From assembly GCF_022809355.1 (NCBI RefSeq), contig NZ_JAKZMM010000015.1, forward strand, positions 1 through 64,000: DNA of 64,000 nucleotides. The letters run 5' to 3'. Each line of letters opens with the position of its first letter. Position 1 is the stretch's first letter. This document shows positions 54,676 to 63,426 of the stretch, piece after piece. The stretch comes from Parabacteroides faecalis. Its GTDB lineage: Bacteria > Bacteroidota > Bacteroidia > Bacteroidales > Tannerellaceae. A program made the position numbers and the translations under genes. Under the pieces are notes generated by a model. It was not told the origin of the DNA. It saw only the letters and a list, made by a program, of their open reading frames with translations, and did not search any database.

Positions 54676-55485
54676 ATGAAAGCTCAAGAAACAGATGATG
54701 CGCCAATTTGTCCTCTTTGTACGAATGTATTACGCGTACATGATTATTTGTTAACGCCCGACGAATTGATTATTTTTGATTCTTTGGTTGTGAAGGCCAT
54801 ATCATTTCATTATAAAAGATTCTTTTATTCCCAAAAACGAATCGAGAAGGAGACTCGTGTGAAACGGACCCGTTATGAGGCAATCATCAAGAAGTTTGAG
54901 GAAATGGGGTTTCTGCAAACCTATGTTGACAAGATGCCGAATTCGGAAGGACAGATCCGTTATTTTTATGTGAATTTCCCGAAACTAGCCGAAGAAGAGG
55001 TGTTGGTCAAGTTGGTTCGAGAAAAATCGACGTTATTCGAGGCGATGCGTGCTTATATGGAATATCATGCCGATGAGGAGTTTAAAGCTCTATGTCCTTC
55101 GGCAGTTAAGGAAAAGCCCAAGAAAAATCAGGAGGAAAAACGGATTGAAGAAATCCGGGTGATGCTGGAAGAGACATTAAACGAACGGCGGGAAATGTAT
55201 AATAATGGAAAGCTGGATATAAAGCCGACCCGTAAGCTACATCCGACAACAGTGGTATTGACGAACCAGCAGAAGCAAGGTTTTCTGGATCTGGAAACCC
55301 GTTATGGGTTCGAATCGATTCATCAGGCTTTTATTGCTTATTGTGACGAAGTACTGGAAAAGGTATGCAAACCGAAGAATTTATTCAATTATTTCCTGAC
55401 GCGAGACCGCTTTCACCATGATTACTCGATTTTTATCAATAGTTTAAACAGCTATATGATAAAATACTCTTCGCCACTCAAATAA
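54676..55485 (+). CDS. Winged-helix-like hypothetical protein flanked by repeat arrays
   Basis: I do not recognise a named family for this 269-residue protein. It opens with a possible half zinc site (CPLC, residues 12-15). A helix-turn-helix or winged-helix-like segment follows (about 50-90): FYSQKRIEKETRVKRTRYEA then IIKKFEEMGFLQTY. A lysine/glutamate-rich coiled coil (about 130-170) joins a helical C-terminal domain. This layout resembles DNA-binding or plasmid replication-initiator N-terminal domains, by eye only. Arrays of 21-22 bp repeats lie on both sides of the gene. A role in DNA binding is inference. Confidence 0.6.
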   Translation: MKAQETDDAPICPLCTNVLRVHDYLLTPDELIIFDSLVVKAISFHYKRFFYSQKRIEKETRVKRTRYEAIIKKFEEMGFLQTYVDKMPNSEGQIRYFYVNFPKLAEEEVLVKLVREKSTLFEAMRAYMEYHADEEFKALCPSAVKEKPKKNQEEKRIEEIRVMLEETLNERREMYNNGKLDIKPTRKLHPTTVVLTNQQKQGFLDLETRYGFESIHQAFIAYCDEVLEKVCKPKNLFNYFLTRDRFHHDYSIFINSLNSYMIKYSSPLK

Positions 55486-55510
55486 AAGTTATTATCATGG
55501 GTGGCTTTTA

Positions 55511-55640
55511 GCTGTACTTATTACGGTTTTTTGCTGTGATAATTGCCGTTTTTATTGACATAATGGGAGTTTGCACGGTGATAATTCGGGCTTTTACGGT
55601 AATAATGTAGGTTTTCACGGTGATAATGCCCTTTGCTGGT
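55511..55640. repeat. Six-unit 21-22 bp array 3' of the winged-helix-like gene
   Basis: An ATAAT-type core, as in GTGATAATTGCC and GTGATAATTCGG, recurs at 55538, 55559, 55580, 55601 and 55622, each 21 bp apart; a related unit lies 22 bp earlier at 55516. ACGG often precedes the core. The array lies in the 434-bp gap (55486-55919) between convergent genes, where no ORF is visible. Confidence 0.8.
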
Positions 55641-55672
55641 TGCAGACACTGCCGTTTTTAGGGGGAAAGGTA

Positions 55673-55757
55673 GTTGTTTTCAGCAAAGGGTATGTTGATT
55701 CCGACAAAGCCACCTGTTGAATTCAACAAGGGATGTGTAGTTTCCTGCAAGTAAAGT
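55673..55757. repeat. Second four-unit 21-22 bp array with a different core
   Basis: GTTG (GTAG in the last unit) begins units at 55673, 55694, 55716 and 55737, spaced 21, 22 and 21 bp. Each unit has a CAAAG or CAAG core about eleven bases in, as in GTTGATTCCGACAAAG and GTTGAATTCAACAAGG. The core differs from that of the array 40 bp to the left. Confidence 0.7.
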
Positions 55758-55919
55758 ATATTTAAAAGAATAATTTATATATAAATAAGATCTATAAAAA
55801 GTTGTGCAAACTCGGAACAGAGCAGTAGCGAATTTGCACAACAGAGAGAGAGCAATCAAATCATATCAATAAAAATGAGTTTTCAATCCGATTGCCCGTT
55901 TGCCGTAGCAACGTTGTTT

Positions 55920-57239
55920 TTATTTCTCTTTGGGTTGAGGTCCATATCCCACAATAACGATATCGGTATCAGATTCTGTTTGTAAATCACTACCTTCAAC
56001 TTTGAATAAGAAGCCTAAAGGAATTTTTGATTCAACAGTTTTTCCGGCGAGTTGCGCCGGTTCCCATTTCGGTGTCTTTTTAATGACACGGATTACCTCT
56101 GCATCTAATGCTGGATCCACACTCTTGGTGATTTCAACCTCTTTTATTGTTCCGTCTACCCCAATAGTTGCGAGGCATGCAACACGACCTTGTTTACCAG
56201 CTTCCAGCGCGAGTGTCGGATATTTTACGTTGCGGGCCAGAAAATTTAAAAAAGCTTTTTCTCCGCCCGGGAACTGCGCTTTCACTTCCGGAGTTTTTTC
56301 TTGCGGAATTGTCCACAAATCTGTAACTTTGGCTTTTGTTAAGACGGCTGATGCGTCTGATACTTCGGGACGGGCAAATGCCATCACCGATAAGGCTGCC
56401 AGTGGAAGTATATAGATGTACTTCGCACGAGCTTGCGGGCTTGATTTTTCTTTTAACATCATAGTGATACGTTTTTTAAGTGAACTGTGATTAAAGCTGT
56501 TGGCCATAGTGTAGCGACTGGTGCCGACAGCTTTTTTAATAAGCAATAACTGATAGGACTTGGCATCGACCCCGGCGGCAAGCACGGCATCATCGGCTTC
56601 GTATTCGTGTACCGACTGCATTTCCTGTTTGAGTAGCCAGGCAGCCGGATTAAACCATTGCAGCAGAATACCAATATCTGCCAATAACAGATCCCATGAA
56701 TGGTGATGCCGGATGTGCGCCATCTCGTGCGTTAAGATTTCCGTCGGATTTTCCCGGTAATCCTTTTCTGACAAGACGATGTAATGCATCCAACTGAATG
56801 GAGGTTGATTCCCTTCGATCAGAATCAGATGAAAAGGCCCGTTTTCAATATGCCGCCCTCGCCGGATGAGTAAATAAAGTCGGGTCCACGAAACAAGCTG
56901 TTTACTTGCGATCAAGACAACACCTACTATATATCCAGTACAGATCAGCCAAGTCCAAATGAAGGCTTGATGATCGGTATTGGTTTCCGCAGAAAGAGAA
57001 ATGTTCGTCAGTGAATTCAAGATTTCCGGCCTGTTTACATCCAACCCTGCCGGTAAATCCGTATTTCCCCAGTTGACTAACGGAATGGCCGGTAATAGGA
57101 ATGCCAATATCCAAAAGCCAAGCAGCATGATCCGGTTTAGTCGGAAAAAAGTTTCTTTTGCCAGTTGCCATTTATATAATAGGTAGAACAGCAGCAAGCA
57201 GAAGCCGGATTTAATCATATACGCAATAAAAACTCCCAT
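55920..57239 (-). CDS. BlaR1/M56 membrane protease with TonB C-terminal domain
   Basis: A 439-residue protein with M56 peptidase transmembrane segments (about 1-110) and a cytoplasmic metalloprotease motif in LTHEMAHIRHHHSWDLLLA (HExxH near residue 170). Another membrane segment is near 275-292. The C-terminal end (about 330-425) is a TonB-type domain: FLNFLARNVKYPTLALEAGK, VDGTIKEVEITKSVDPALD. BlaR1-type proteins inactivate BlaI repressors when a signal is sensed; the TonB-like end replaces the penicillin-binding sensor. It starts 13 bp after blaI, so they form one operon. Confidence 0.92.
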   Translation of the reverse strand: MGVFIAYMIKSGFCLLLFYLLYKWQLAKETFFRLNRIMLLGFWILAFLLPAIPLVNWGNTDLPAGLDVNRPEILNSLTNISLSAETNTDHQAFIWTWLICTGYIVGVVLIASKQLVSWTRLYLLIRRGRHIENGPFHLILIEGNQPPFSWMHYIVLSEKDYRENPTEILTHEMAHIRHHHSWDLLLADIGILLQWFNPAAWLLKQEMQSVHEYEADDAVLAAGVDAKSYQLLLIKKAVGTSRYTMANSFNHSSLKKRITMMLKEKSSPQARAKYIYILPLAALSVMAFARPEVSDASAVLTKAKVTDLWTIPQEKTPEVKAQFPGGEKAFLNFLARNVKYPTLALEAGKQGRVACLATIGVDGTIKEVEITKSVDPALDAEVIRVIKKTPKWEPAQLAGKTVESKIPLGFLFKVEGSDLQTESDTDIVIVGYGPQPKEK

Positions 57240-57252
57240 GGTATGAATTATT

Positions 57253-57627
57253 TTAAGGGTTAGATGTGCGATGAGCGTTTTCCACTTCCTGAATAAGCTG
57301 TTTCAATTCTTCTATCGAAATTTCTTCTTTCTTGACCAGCGTAGAAACAGCGCTGAGGTAGGAGTTATTGAAGTATTTACTGATCACACCCTTGAGTGTT
57401 TTGGATCGGAATTCATCTTGCGTGACAGCCGCAAAATACCGGTATGTATTCCCGAAAGCTTCGTGTGCCAGATATCCTTTTTCTTCCAATCCTCTCACAA
57501 TAGTCGATAACGTATTGAAATGCGGCTTCGGATCATCGTAGAACGCCAGTATTTCCTTGACGAACAAGGGACCTTTCTCCCAGAAGAATCCCATGATTTC
57601 TTCTTCTTTTGCTGTTAATCCTTTCAT
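57253..57627 (-). CDS. BlaI/MecI/CopY-family repressor
   Basis: A 124-residue winged-helix repressor starting MKGLTAKEEEIMGFFW. The recognition region is FNTLSTIVRGLEEKGYLAHE, followed by a dimerisation tail (SYLSAVSTLVKKEEISIEEL). Members are cleaved by the cognate M56 protease, encoded immediately downstream. Three TAGTT/AACTA dyads 36-85 bp upstream look like its operators and suggest autoregulation. Confidence 0.93.
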   Translation of the reverse strand: MKGLTAKEEEIMGFFWEKGPLFVKEILAFYDDPKPHFNTLSTIVRGLEEKGYLAHEAFGNTYRYFAAVTQDEFRSKTLKGVISKYFNNSYLSAVSTLVKKEEISIEELKQLIQEVENAHRTSNP

Positions 57628-57662
57628 GTCTTTTCTCTTTTTCTGCAAATAACGAGAAAATA

Positions 57663-57712
57663 TAGTTTGTGAACTAATTTTTATAGTTAATATAAACTAA
57701 AGGTTTTAGTTT
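57663..57712. promoter_or_regulatory. Candidate BlaI operator cluster
   Basis: TAGTT/AACTA half-sites recur as three dyads: TAGTTtgtgAACTA (57663-57676), TAGTTaatataAACTA (57684-57699), and AAACTAAaggttTTAGTTT (57694-57712). They lie directly upstream of the blaI start, where the promoter is expected. BlaI-family repressors bind short inverted repeats, so this is a good operator candidate. Half-site identity here is inferred, not matched to a known Bacteroidales consensus. Confidence 0.6.
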
Positions 57713-57784
57713 GATGGACGGTTGTTAGAAAGAATGATTATAAATAAAAGAAAATCAGTAGAATATAAAAATAGGATTAACGTA

Positions 57785-57815
57785 AAAAGGGCAACTTGTA
57801 GCAAGTTACCCTTTT
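57785..57815 (-). terminator. Terminator after the FadL gene
   Basis: AAAAGGG-C-AACTT (57785-57797) pairs with AAGTT-A-CCCTTTT (57803-57815), with one internal mismatch. On the minus strand TTTTTACG follows. Confidence 0.75.
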
Positions 57816-57845
57816 GTTTGCCCTGATAAGACGTACAGTTTTATA

Positions 57846-59285
57846 TTAGAAATTGTATGAAATTCCGATGGCTGGCATTAATGCATAGGCATCATAGTGA
57901 CCACTGAAGGTACGCGGCAGACCTAATAAGTCTGTATCGGTATAAGAGCCGTCGCGACCGAAGCCAGTTACATACGAGAAAGCAAAATCAACAGACAGCG
58001 GTTCGATCGGGCGGAAGCTTAATCCGGCAGTGATACCCAATTTATCCATACTAGGTGTTTCCGGATTCAGGTATTCGTCTTTTACCGGAGATTCATCATA
58101 ATACGCTCCGAAGCGAACATCCAACCGGTTGGTAGCTGCAAATTGTGTACCGATACGATAAATACGAGTGTTCTTATATTCTTTGGCAGCTTTGATGTTA
58201 TACTGTCCCAGCTCTGCATCCGGTTCAAAATAAACATCCAGAGATTTATAGGCATTCCATCCTACGAACTGAACTTCTCCGGAAACAGTCCAACGATCAG
58301 TTGGGCGATAGGTCAAACCTACATTCCAGTTGTCGGGCAAAGGCAGTTCGGCAGAGAAAGTACCGCTTTCCAGAGGAGGTACGTTGATTCCGTTTTCCGG
58401 TAAGTTCGGAATACCCATGGCTGCTGCTGTCTGAAGTAATTTATTGACATTACCCAATAAAGCTTCCAGGTGTTCTTTGTTGGCATAACGCAAGCTGATG
58501 TCTCCTTCTTTTACTTTAGCTGTTACTTTGGAACGATAGGAGAGACCTACTGTAAATTTATCGTTGATATCGAACATCGCACCTACATTAAAGCCTAAAC
58601 GTAATCCGGCTTTTCCTTCCAAAGAAACTGAAGCTGCTGAAGCATCGTCATAACGTTGCATTTCGGTCAGGATCGGTTCAACCATCGGCTTGAACATCGG
58701 ATATTTTTCCAAAACCGGTCCCATCATGCTGTTGGCCATATTGGTCATGGCACCCGGACCGATCAATGCACGGTTAAGGGTAATGTTACCAAACTCCATC
58801 ATCAAACCGGCACCTACACTTAACCGATCCATGATTTTCCATGAGATAGTAGGCTGTACATTAAATGCTTTCAAGGCAATGTCCTGCACCAGATGAGCTC
58901 CGGCCCAGTCATTTCCCCAGTTGATACTACTACCATACGGTGTATTGATCATAATACCCGCAGCTAAGTTATCATAAATCTTGAAACCTGCGTTGATGTA
59001 AAGAGGTGTACTTGGCGTGTTGTCCGTTTTATAGGTTTCGTTTCCTGTCTGGCACTTAGCATAGGCAAATACTCCGGAGACGCCGGCAGATAATTCAACG
59101 GCGTTGTTCATATAAACCAGACCTGCCGGATTGAAATGCATACTTTCTGCGCCTAGTTTTAAGGCTGCACCCACATGACCCATGCCGGCCTGTTTTGTAC
59201 TTTGGGCATTTACTTGAAAACCTTCGGCTGCTACCTGTGAAAAAGGCAACAGGGCAAGGCTAGCTAATGCGATAATCTGCTTCAT
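57846..59285 (-). CDS. OmpP1/FadL-family outer-membrane transporter
   Basis: A 479-residue outer-membrane barrel protein for uptake of hydrophobic compounds. After the signal peptide (MKQIIALASLALLPFSQVAA) comes EGFQVNAQSTKQAGMGHVGA, the FadL hatch with the conserved N-terminal NPA (MHFNPAGLVY). INTPYGSSINWGNDWAGAH and LSVGAGLMMEFGNITL follow, and it ends in GISYNF. The ligand is not predictable. Two 23-bp palindromes lie at the expected promoter. Confidence 0.93.
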   Translation of the reverse strand: MKQIIALASLALLPFSQVAAEGFQVNAQSTKQAGMGHVGAALKLGAESMHFNPAGLVYMNNAVELSAGVSGVFAYAKCQTGNETYKTDNTPSTPLYINAGFKIYDNLAAGIMINTPYGSSINWGNDWAGAHLVQDIALKAFNVQPTISWKIMDRLSVGAGLMMEFGNITLNRALIGPGAMTNMANSMMGPVLEKYPMFKPMVEPILTEMQRYDDASAASVSLEGKAGLRLGFNVGAMFDINDKFTVGLSYRSKVTAKVKEGDISLRYANKEHLEALLGNVNKLLQTAAAMGIPNLPENGINVPPLESGTFSAELPLPDNWNVGLTYRPTDRWTVSGEVQFVGWNAYKSLDVYFEPDAELGQYNIKAAKEYKNTRIYRIGTQFAATNRLDVRFGAYYDESPVKDEYLNPETPSMDKLGITAGLSFRPIEPLSVDFAFSYVTGFGRDGSYTDTDLLGLPRTFSGHYDAYALMPAIGISYNF

Positions 59286-59337
59286 AAAAATATGTTATTA
59301 GTTTGTAAAAATGTTCCTCATTCGTGAAAAACGGGGG

Positions 59338-59412
59338 CAAAGATAAGTGACTTTTTTGAATATATGCACATTTTGACCGAAAATGTGCGGCACAAAATAT
59401 GGATTTGTGTGC
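59338..59412 (-). promoter_or_regulatory. FadL promoter region with two palindromes
   Basis: TATCTTTG on the minus strand (59338-59345) is a -7 match. The expected -33 region is covered by GCACATTTT (59366-59374) paired with AAAATGTGC (59380-59388). A second 23-bp dyad with GCACAAA and TTTGTGTGC arms follows at 59390-59412. The two begin 24 bp apart. A transcription-factor site is plausible; the regulator is unknown. Confidence 0.45.
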
Positions 59413-59537
59413 AAAAATCTTGGTTTATAGCTTGTCTAGCCGGCATTATTTCCTAAAACTTTATATCTTTGTCCTCCGAAAAGAATCGTTTTCTTTTCCG
59501 TGTGCTTGCTAAACCACGTATTAAAAACAAGAATTTT

Positions 59538-60218
59538 ATGAAGAAAAAAGAAGCTGCAATGGTATGCTTTTCCGGCGGACAAGATTCTACCACTTGTCTG
59601 TTTTGGGCCAAAAAGCATTTCTCGCATGTCGAGGCTGTGTGTTTTACGTATGGGCAGAAACACGCATTGGAAGTAGAAGTAGCCCGGAAGATCGCTGCGG
59701 ATGCCCAAGTTCCCTTCCATTTATTAGATGTTTCATTGATTAGTCAGCTGGATCCGAACTGTTCGTTGGTGAACGATCAGATCGAGATGGATCAGGTAAA
59801 GCCGGCAGAGACGTATCCGAATACGTTTGTTCCGGGGCGAAACATGGTTTTTCTGACTTTCGTGGCTATTTTGGCTCGAAGTAAAGGAATTCATCATTTG
59901 GTAACCGGAGTTTCGGAGGCTGATTTCAGTGGTTATCCGGATTGTCGGGATACGTTTATCCGTTCTTTGAATGTGACGCTTAATCTGGCTATGGATGATC
60001 AGTTTGTGATTCATACGCCGTTGATGGACCGTGACAAGAGTGAAGTTTGGGAACTGTCGGACGAACTGGGTGTGTTCGACCTGGTACGTACCCAGACATT
60101 GACTTGTTATAACGGAGTGATGGCTGATGGTTGCGGTCATTGCCCGGCTTGCCGGTTGAGAAAGGCCGGACTGGAGAAGTATTTGGAAAGAAAAGCAGGA
60201 AAACATCTTAATGATTAA
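59538..60218 (+). CDS. queC: 7-Cyano-7-deazaguanine synthase
   Basis: Converts 7-carboxy-7-deazaguanine to preQ0 with ATP and ammonia in queuosine synthesis. The 226-residue protein has the PP-loop [20 protein letters not shown] (about 9-28) and [12 protein letters not shown]-type core sequence. The zinc cysteines lie in [14 protein letters not shown] choose the ATG at [17 protein letters not shown] box lies at 59464-59471. queF follows at once, so the pathway continues in the same operon. Confidence 0.96.
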   Translation: MKKKEAAMVCFSGGQDSTTCLFWAKKHFSHVEAVCFTYGQKHALEVEVARKIAADAQVPFHLLDVSLISQLDPNCSLVNDQIEMDQVKPAETYPNTFVPGRNMVFLTFVAILARSKGIHHLVTGVSEADFSGYPDCRDTFIRSLNVTLNLAMDDQFVIHTPLMDRDKSEVWELSDELGVFDLVRTQTLTCYNGVMADGCGHCPACRLRKAGLEKYLERKAGKHLND

Positions 60219-60222
60219 TCAG

Positions 60223-60690
60223 ATGGATACGAGAAAAGAAGAGCACGAATTACATTTATTGGGAGGAAATACGGTATATCGTCAGGATTATGCACCGGAA
60301 GTATTGGAAGCCTTCACGAACAAACATCAGGAAAATGATTATTGGGTTCATTTTAACTGTCCGGAATTTACCAGTCTGTGCCCGATTACTGGCCAGCCGG
60401 ATTTTGCTACCATCTACATTGACTATATTCCCGATGTGAAAATGGTTGAAAGCAAGAGTTTGAAGTTATACTTGTTCAGTTACCGGAATCACGGGGATTT
60501 TCATGAAGATTGCGTTAATAAGATCATGAAAGATCTGATCAAACTGATGGATCCGAAGTACATTGAGGTAACTGGTATTTTTACACCTCGCGGAGGAATC
60601 AGTATTTATCCTTATTGTAACTACGGTCGTCCGGGTACTAAATTTGAACAGTTGGCAGAACAACGTCTGTTTAATCATCAGATAAAATAA
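60223..60690 (+). CDS. queF: PreQ0 reductase (NADPH-dependent nitrile reductase)
   Basis: Reduces the nitrile of preQ0 to the amine of preQ1. The short, type I form has 155 residues from the ATG at [10 protein letters not shown]; an ATG at 60211 would overlap queC by eight bases. The catalytic cysteine is in [20 protein letters not shown] and the QueF motif is [20 protein letters not shown]. It is coupled to queC and followed by a strong terminator, so queC-queF form a two-gene operon. Confidence 0.96.
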   Translation: MDTRKEEHELHLLGGNTVYRQDYAPEVLEAFTNKHQENDYWVHFNCPEFTSLCPITGQPDFATIYIDYIPDVKMVESKSLKLYLFSYRNHGDFHEDCVNKIMKDLIKLMDPKYIEVTGIFTPRGGISIYPYCNYGRPGTKFEQLAEQRLFNHQIK

Positions 60691-60709
60691 CAGTCTTCAG
60701 TTGAATCGT

Positions 60710-60743
60710 AGGGGAATATTTAAATAGTGATAAATATTCCCCT
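60710..60743 (+). terminator. Terminator after queF
   Basis: AGGGGAATATTT (60710-60721) pairs with AAATATTCCCCT (60732-60743), followed by ATTTTG. The T run is short. Confidence 0.7.
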
Positions 60744-60745
60744 AT

Positions 60746-60779
60746 TTTGTACACTTATTAGATAAAAAGTCTATATTTG
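60746..60779 (+). promoter_or_regulatory. Predicted promoter of the DUF1080 gene
   Basis: TTTG (60746-60749) and TATATTTG (60772-60779) are 22 bp apart, slightly longer than the usual 19-21. The start codon is 38 bases downstream. Confidence 0.45.
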
Positions 60780-60817
60780 TGCTCATTAATTAGTGCTATA
60801 CAAAATCTTTATTTACC

Positions 60818-61627
60818 ATGAATGGAAAAAAACTTACTGTAAGAATGATGTTGGCAGCGTTCGCCTGTGCTGCCTGCTTGAGTGCTCAAGCACAAGACAA
60901 GAAACAAGAGTTTGTCATGCCTACCGGTTATGCAGGAATCACGCATGAAATGTCTGAGTTTTATGAACCTGTTCCGCCCGTTGTTACTCCGGGTACCGAA
61001 TTGAAAGGTGGTGGTTTTACTGCTCCGTCGGATGCTGTTGTTTTGTTTGACGGAAAAGATCTTTCCCAATGGGAAAGTGTGAAAGGTGGACCGGCCGAAT
61101 GGGATGTACACGACGGTGTCTTCACGGTTAATAAGAAAAAAGGAGATATTCAGACAAAGCAGAAGTTTGATAGCTTCCAGCTGCATATTGAATGGTGTGT
61201 TCCGGAAAACATCACGGGCGAAAGCCAGTTGAGAGGAAATAGTGGTGTCTTTTTGCAAGGTTTGTATGAAGTTCAGATTCTGGACTGCTACAACAATCCT
61301 ACTTATGTGAACGGTCAGACGGGAAGTATTTATAAACAGTCGATTCCGCTGGCCAATGCCATGCGTAAACCGGGTGAATGGAACGTATACGATATTATCT
61401 ACAACGCCCCGACTTTCAAGAAAGACGGCAGTTATCGGACACATCCGACGGTAACGGTTATTCATAACGGTGTTGTGCTGCAAAACAATACAACTATTTT
61501 GGGAACGACTGAATGGATTGGTTTCCCACAGGTTAAGGCACACGGTGCCGGCCCGATCATCCTGCAAAGCCATGGCGATCCGAGCGAACCGATCAGTTTC
61601 CGGAATATCTGGATTCGCGAATTATAA
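60818..61627 (+). CDS. Exported DUF1080 (3-keto-disaccharide hydrolase-like) protein
   Basis: A 269-residue protein with a signal peptide (LTVRMMLAAFACAACLSAQA) and a concanavalin-like DUF1080 domain. Visible parts are VVLFDGKDLSQWESVKGG, WDVHDGVFTVNKKKGDIQTK, the GNSGVFLQGLYEVQILD stretch, and the C-terminal PISFRNIWIREL. Some DUF1080 proteins hydrolyse 3-keto-glycosides; no partner dehydrogenase gene is adjacent, so the substrate is unknown. It has its own promoter and a terminator, so it is probably monocistronic. Confidence 0.92.
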   Translation: MNGKKLTVRMMLAAFACAACLSAQAQDKKQEFVMPTGYAGITHEMSEFYEPVPPVVTPGTELKGGGFTAPSDAVVLFDGKDLSQWESVKGGPAEWDVHDGVFTVNKKKGDIQTKQKFDSFQLHIEWCVPENITGESQLRGNSGVFLQGLYEVQILDCYNNPTYVNGQTGSIYKQSIPLANAMRKPGEWNVYDIIYNAPTFKKDGSYRTHPTVTVIHNGVVLQNNTTILGTTEWIGFPQVKAHGAGPIILQSHGDPSEPISFRNIWIREL

Positions 61628-61664
61628 GGAAAATCTAACTTTAGGATAAGACAGTAAAGAAAAG

Positions 61665-61708
61665 AAGGCACAAATGGGCTGCTGTAAAGGTGAGCCTGTT
61701 TGTGCCTT
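61665..61708 (+). terminator. Terminator after the DUF1080 gene
   Basis: AAGGCACAAA (61665-61674) pairs with TTTGTGCCTT (61699-61708), with inner GGCT/AGCC pairing. TTGTGTG follows. Confidence 0.75.
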
Positions 61709-61835
61709 TTGTGTGTCTCTGCCAGGATTGAAGCAGTTACTTCGTAAAAGCTCTGGTTACGGGTATGGTTTCTGCGATATATTTTATAACTTTGCAGGCT
61801 GAATGACAAGAATAATACAATAAATAGAATATAAA

Positions 61836-63317
61836 ATGGCAAAAGAACTGAAAGAACTGACTCCGAGAAGTGAAAATTATTCACAGTGGTATCAGGATTT
61901 GGTAATCAAGGCCGACTTGGCTGAAAACTCTGCAGTACGCGGTTGTATGGTCATCAAGCCTTATGGGTATGCAATCTGGGAAAAGATGCAGCGTATCCTG
62001 GATGATAAATTCAAAGAAACAGGACATGTGAATGCTTACTTCCCGTTGTTGATCCCGAAATCATTTTTGAGCAAGGAAGCCGAACACGTAGAAGGTTTCG
62101 CAAAAGAATGTGCTGTGGTTACTCACTATCGTCTGAAAACCAACCATGACGGAACAGGTGTAGTGGTTGATCCGGAAGCCAAACTGGAAGAAGAACTGAT
62201 TATCCGTCCGACTTCAGAAACAATTATCTGGAATACCTATCGTAACTGGATTCAGTCTTATCGTGATCTGCCTATTTTGTGTAACCAGTGGGCTAATGTG
62301 ATGCGTTGGGAAATGCGTACTCGTCTGTTCTTGCGTACAGCCGAATTCTTGTGGCAGGAAGGACATACCGCTCACGCTACCCGCGAAGAAGCAGAAATAG
62401 AAGCCAAGAAGATGCAAGGTGTCTATGCTGATTTTGCCGAGAATTATATGGCTATGCCGGTGATCCGTGGTGTTAAATCAGAAAGCGAACGTTTTGCTGG
62501 AGCTTTGGATACTTATACCATCGAAGCAATGATGCAAGACGGAAAGGCTTTGCAGGCTGGTACTTCTCATTTCTTGGGACAGAACTTCGGAAAGGCTTTT
62601 GATGTGACTTTCGTAGATAAGGAAGGTAAGACTGATTATGCCTGGGCAACTTCATGGGGTGTTTCTACACGTCTGATCGGTGCCTTGATCATGTCTCACT
62701 CTGATGATAATGGTTTGGTATTGCCTCCGCATCTGGCTCCGATCCAGGTAGTTATTATTCCGATTTATCGTAGCGAAGAACAGTTGAATCAGATCCGTCA
62801 GAAAGTAGATGGTATCGTGGCTAACTTGAAGAAGCTGGGTATCTCTGTTAAGTTTGACGATGCCGACAATCGTAAGCCGGGATGGAAGTTTGCCAATTAT
62901 GAATTGAAGGGTGTTCCGGTACGTTTGGCTATGGGTGGTCGTGATTTGGAAAACAATACGATCGAAGTCATGCGTCGTGATACACTGGAAAAAGAAACGA
63001 TCTCTTGCGATGGCATAGAAACTTATGTACAGAACTTGCTGGAAGAAATCCAGAAGAATATCTTCCAGAAGGCGTTGAAGCGTCGTGAAGAACGGACTAT
63101 TACGGTTGATTCGTATGATGAGTTCAAGGAAAAGATCGAACAGGGATACTTTATCATGGCTCATTGGGACGGAACTCCGGAAACAGAAGAACTGATCAAG
63201 AACGAAACCAAGGCAACCATCCGTTGTCTGCCTTTGGAAGGTGATATGACTCCGGGTAAATGTATGGTAACCGGAAAACCTTCTGCCCGCCGCGTTTTGT
63301 TCGCACGCGCTTATTAA
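61836..63317 (+). CDS. proS: Proline-tRNA ligase (eukaryote/archaeal-like type)
   Basis: Charges tRNA-Pro. At 493 residues, without the bacterial insertion domain, it is the short ProRS class found in Bacteroidetes and archaea. The class II motifs are visible as [55 protein letters not shown] and the anticodon-binding region. The C-terminus ends [12 protein letters not shown], the short form's typical tyrosine. A -7 like TAACTTTG is at 61787-61794. Confidence 0.97.
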   Translation: MAKELKELTPRSENYSQWYQDLVIKADLAENSAVRGCMVIKPYGYAIWEKMQRILDDKFKETGHVNAYFPLLIPKSFLSKEAEHVEGFAKECAVVTHYRLKTNHDGTGVVVDPEAKLEEELIIRPTSETIIWNTYRNWIQSYRDLPILCNQWANVMRWEMRTRLFLRTAEFLWQEGHTAHATREEAEIEAKKMQGVYADFAENYMAMPVIRGVKSESERFAGALDTYTIEAMMQDGKALQAGTSHFLGQNFGKAFDVTFVDKEGKTDYAWATSWGVSTRLIGALIMSHSDDNGLVLPPHLAPIQVVIIPIYRSEEQLNQIRQKVDGIVANLKKLGISVKFDDADNRKPGWKFANYELKGVPVRLAMGGRDLENNTIEVMRRDTLEKETISCDGIETYVQNLLEEIQKNIFQKALKRREERTITVDSYDEFKEKIEQGYFIMAHWDGTPETEELIKNETKATIRCLPLEGDMTPGKCMVTGKPSARRVLFARAY

Positions 63318-63348
63318 TGTAGTCAGTCAATCGACTTCTATAAAACCA

Positions 63349-63392
63349 AACAGCCTGTGAAACTTATCATCAAGATGGTTTCACAGGCTGTT
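63349..63392. terminator. Hairpin between proS and the PfkB kinase gene
   Basis: AACAGCCTGTGAAAC (63349-63363) pairs perfectly with GTTTCACAGGCTGTT (63378-63392). The T content after the stem is low, but the position between convergent genes fits a terminator. Confidence 0.65.
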
Positions 63393-63426
63393 CTGTTATT
63401 CAGTTGTATGGATTATTCCCGGATGG

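Noticed and set aside
59413-59537. preQ1 riboswitch upstream of queC
   Set aside because: No sequence resembling the preQ1 aptamer core was found; only a short GAAAAGA/TCTTTTC dyad is present.
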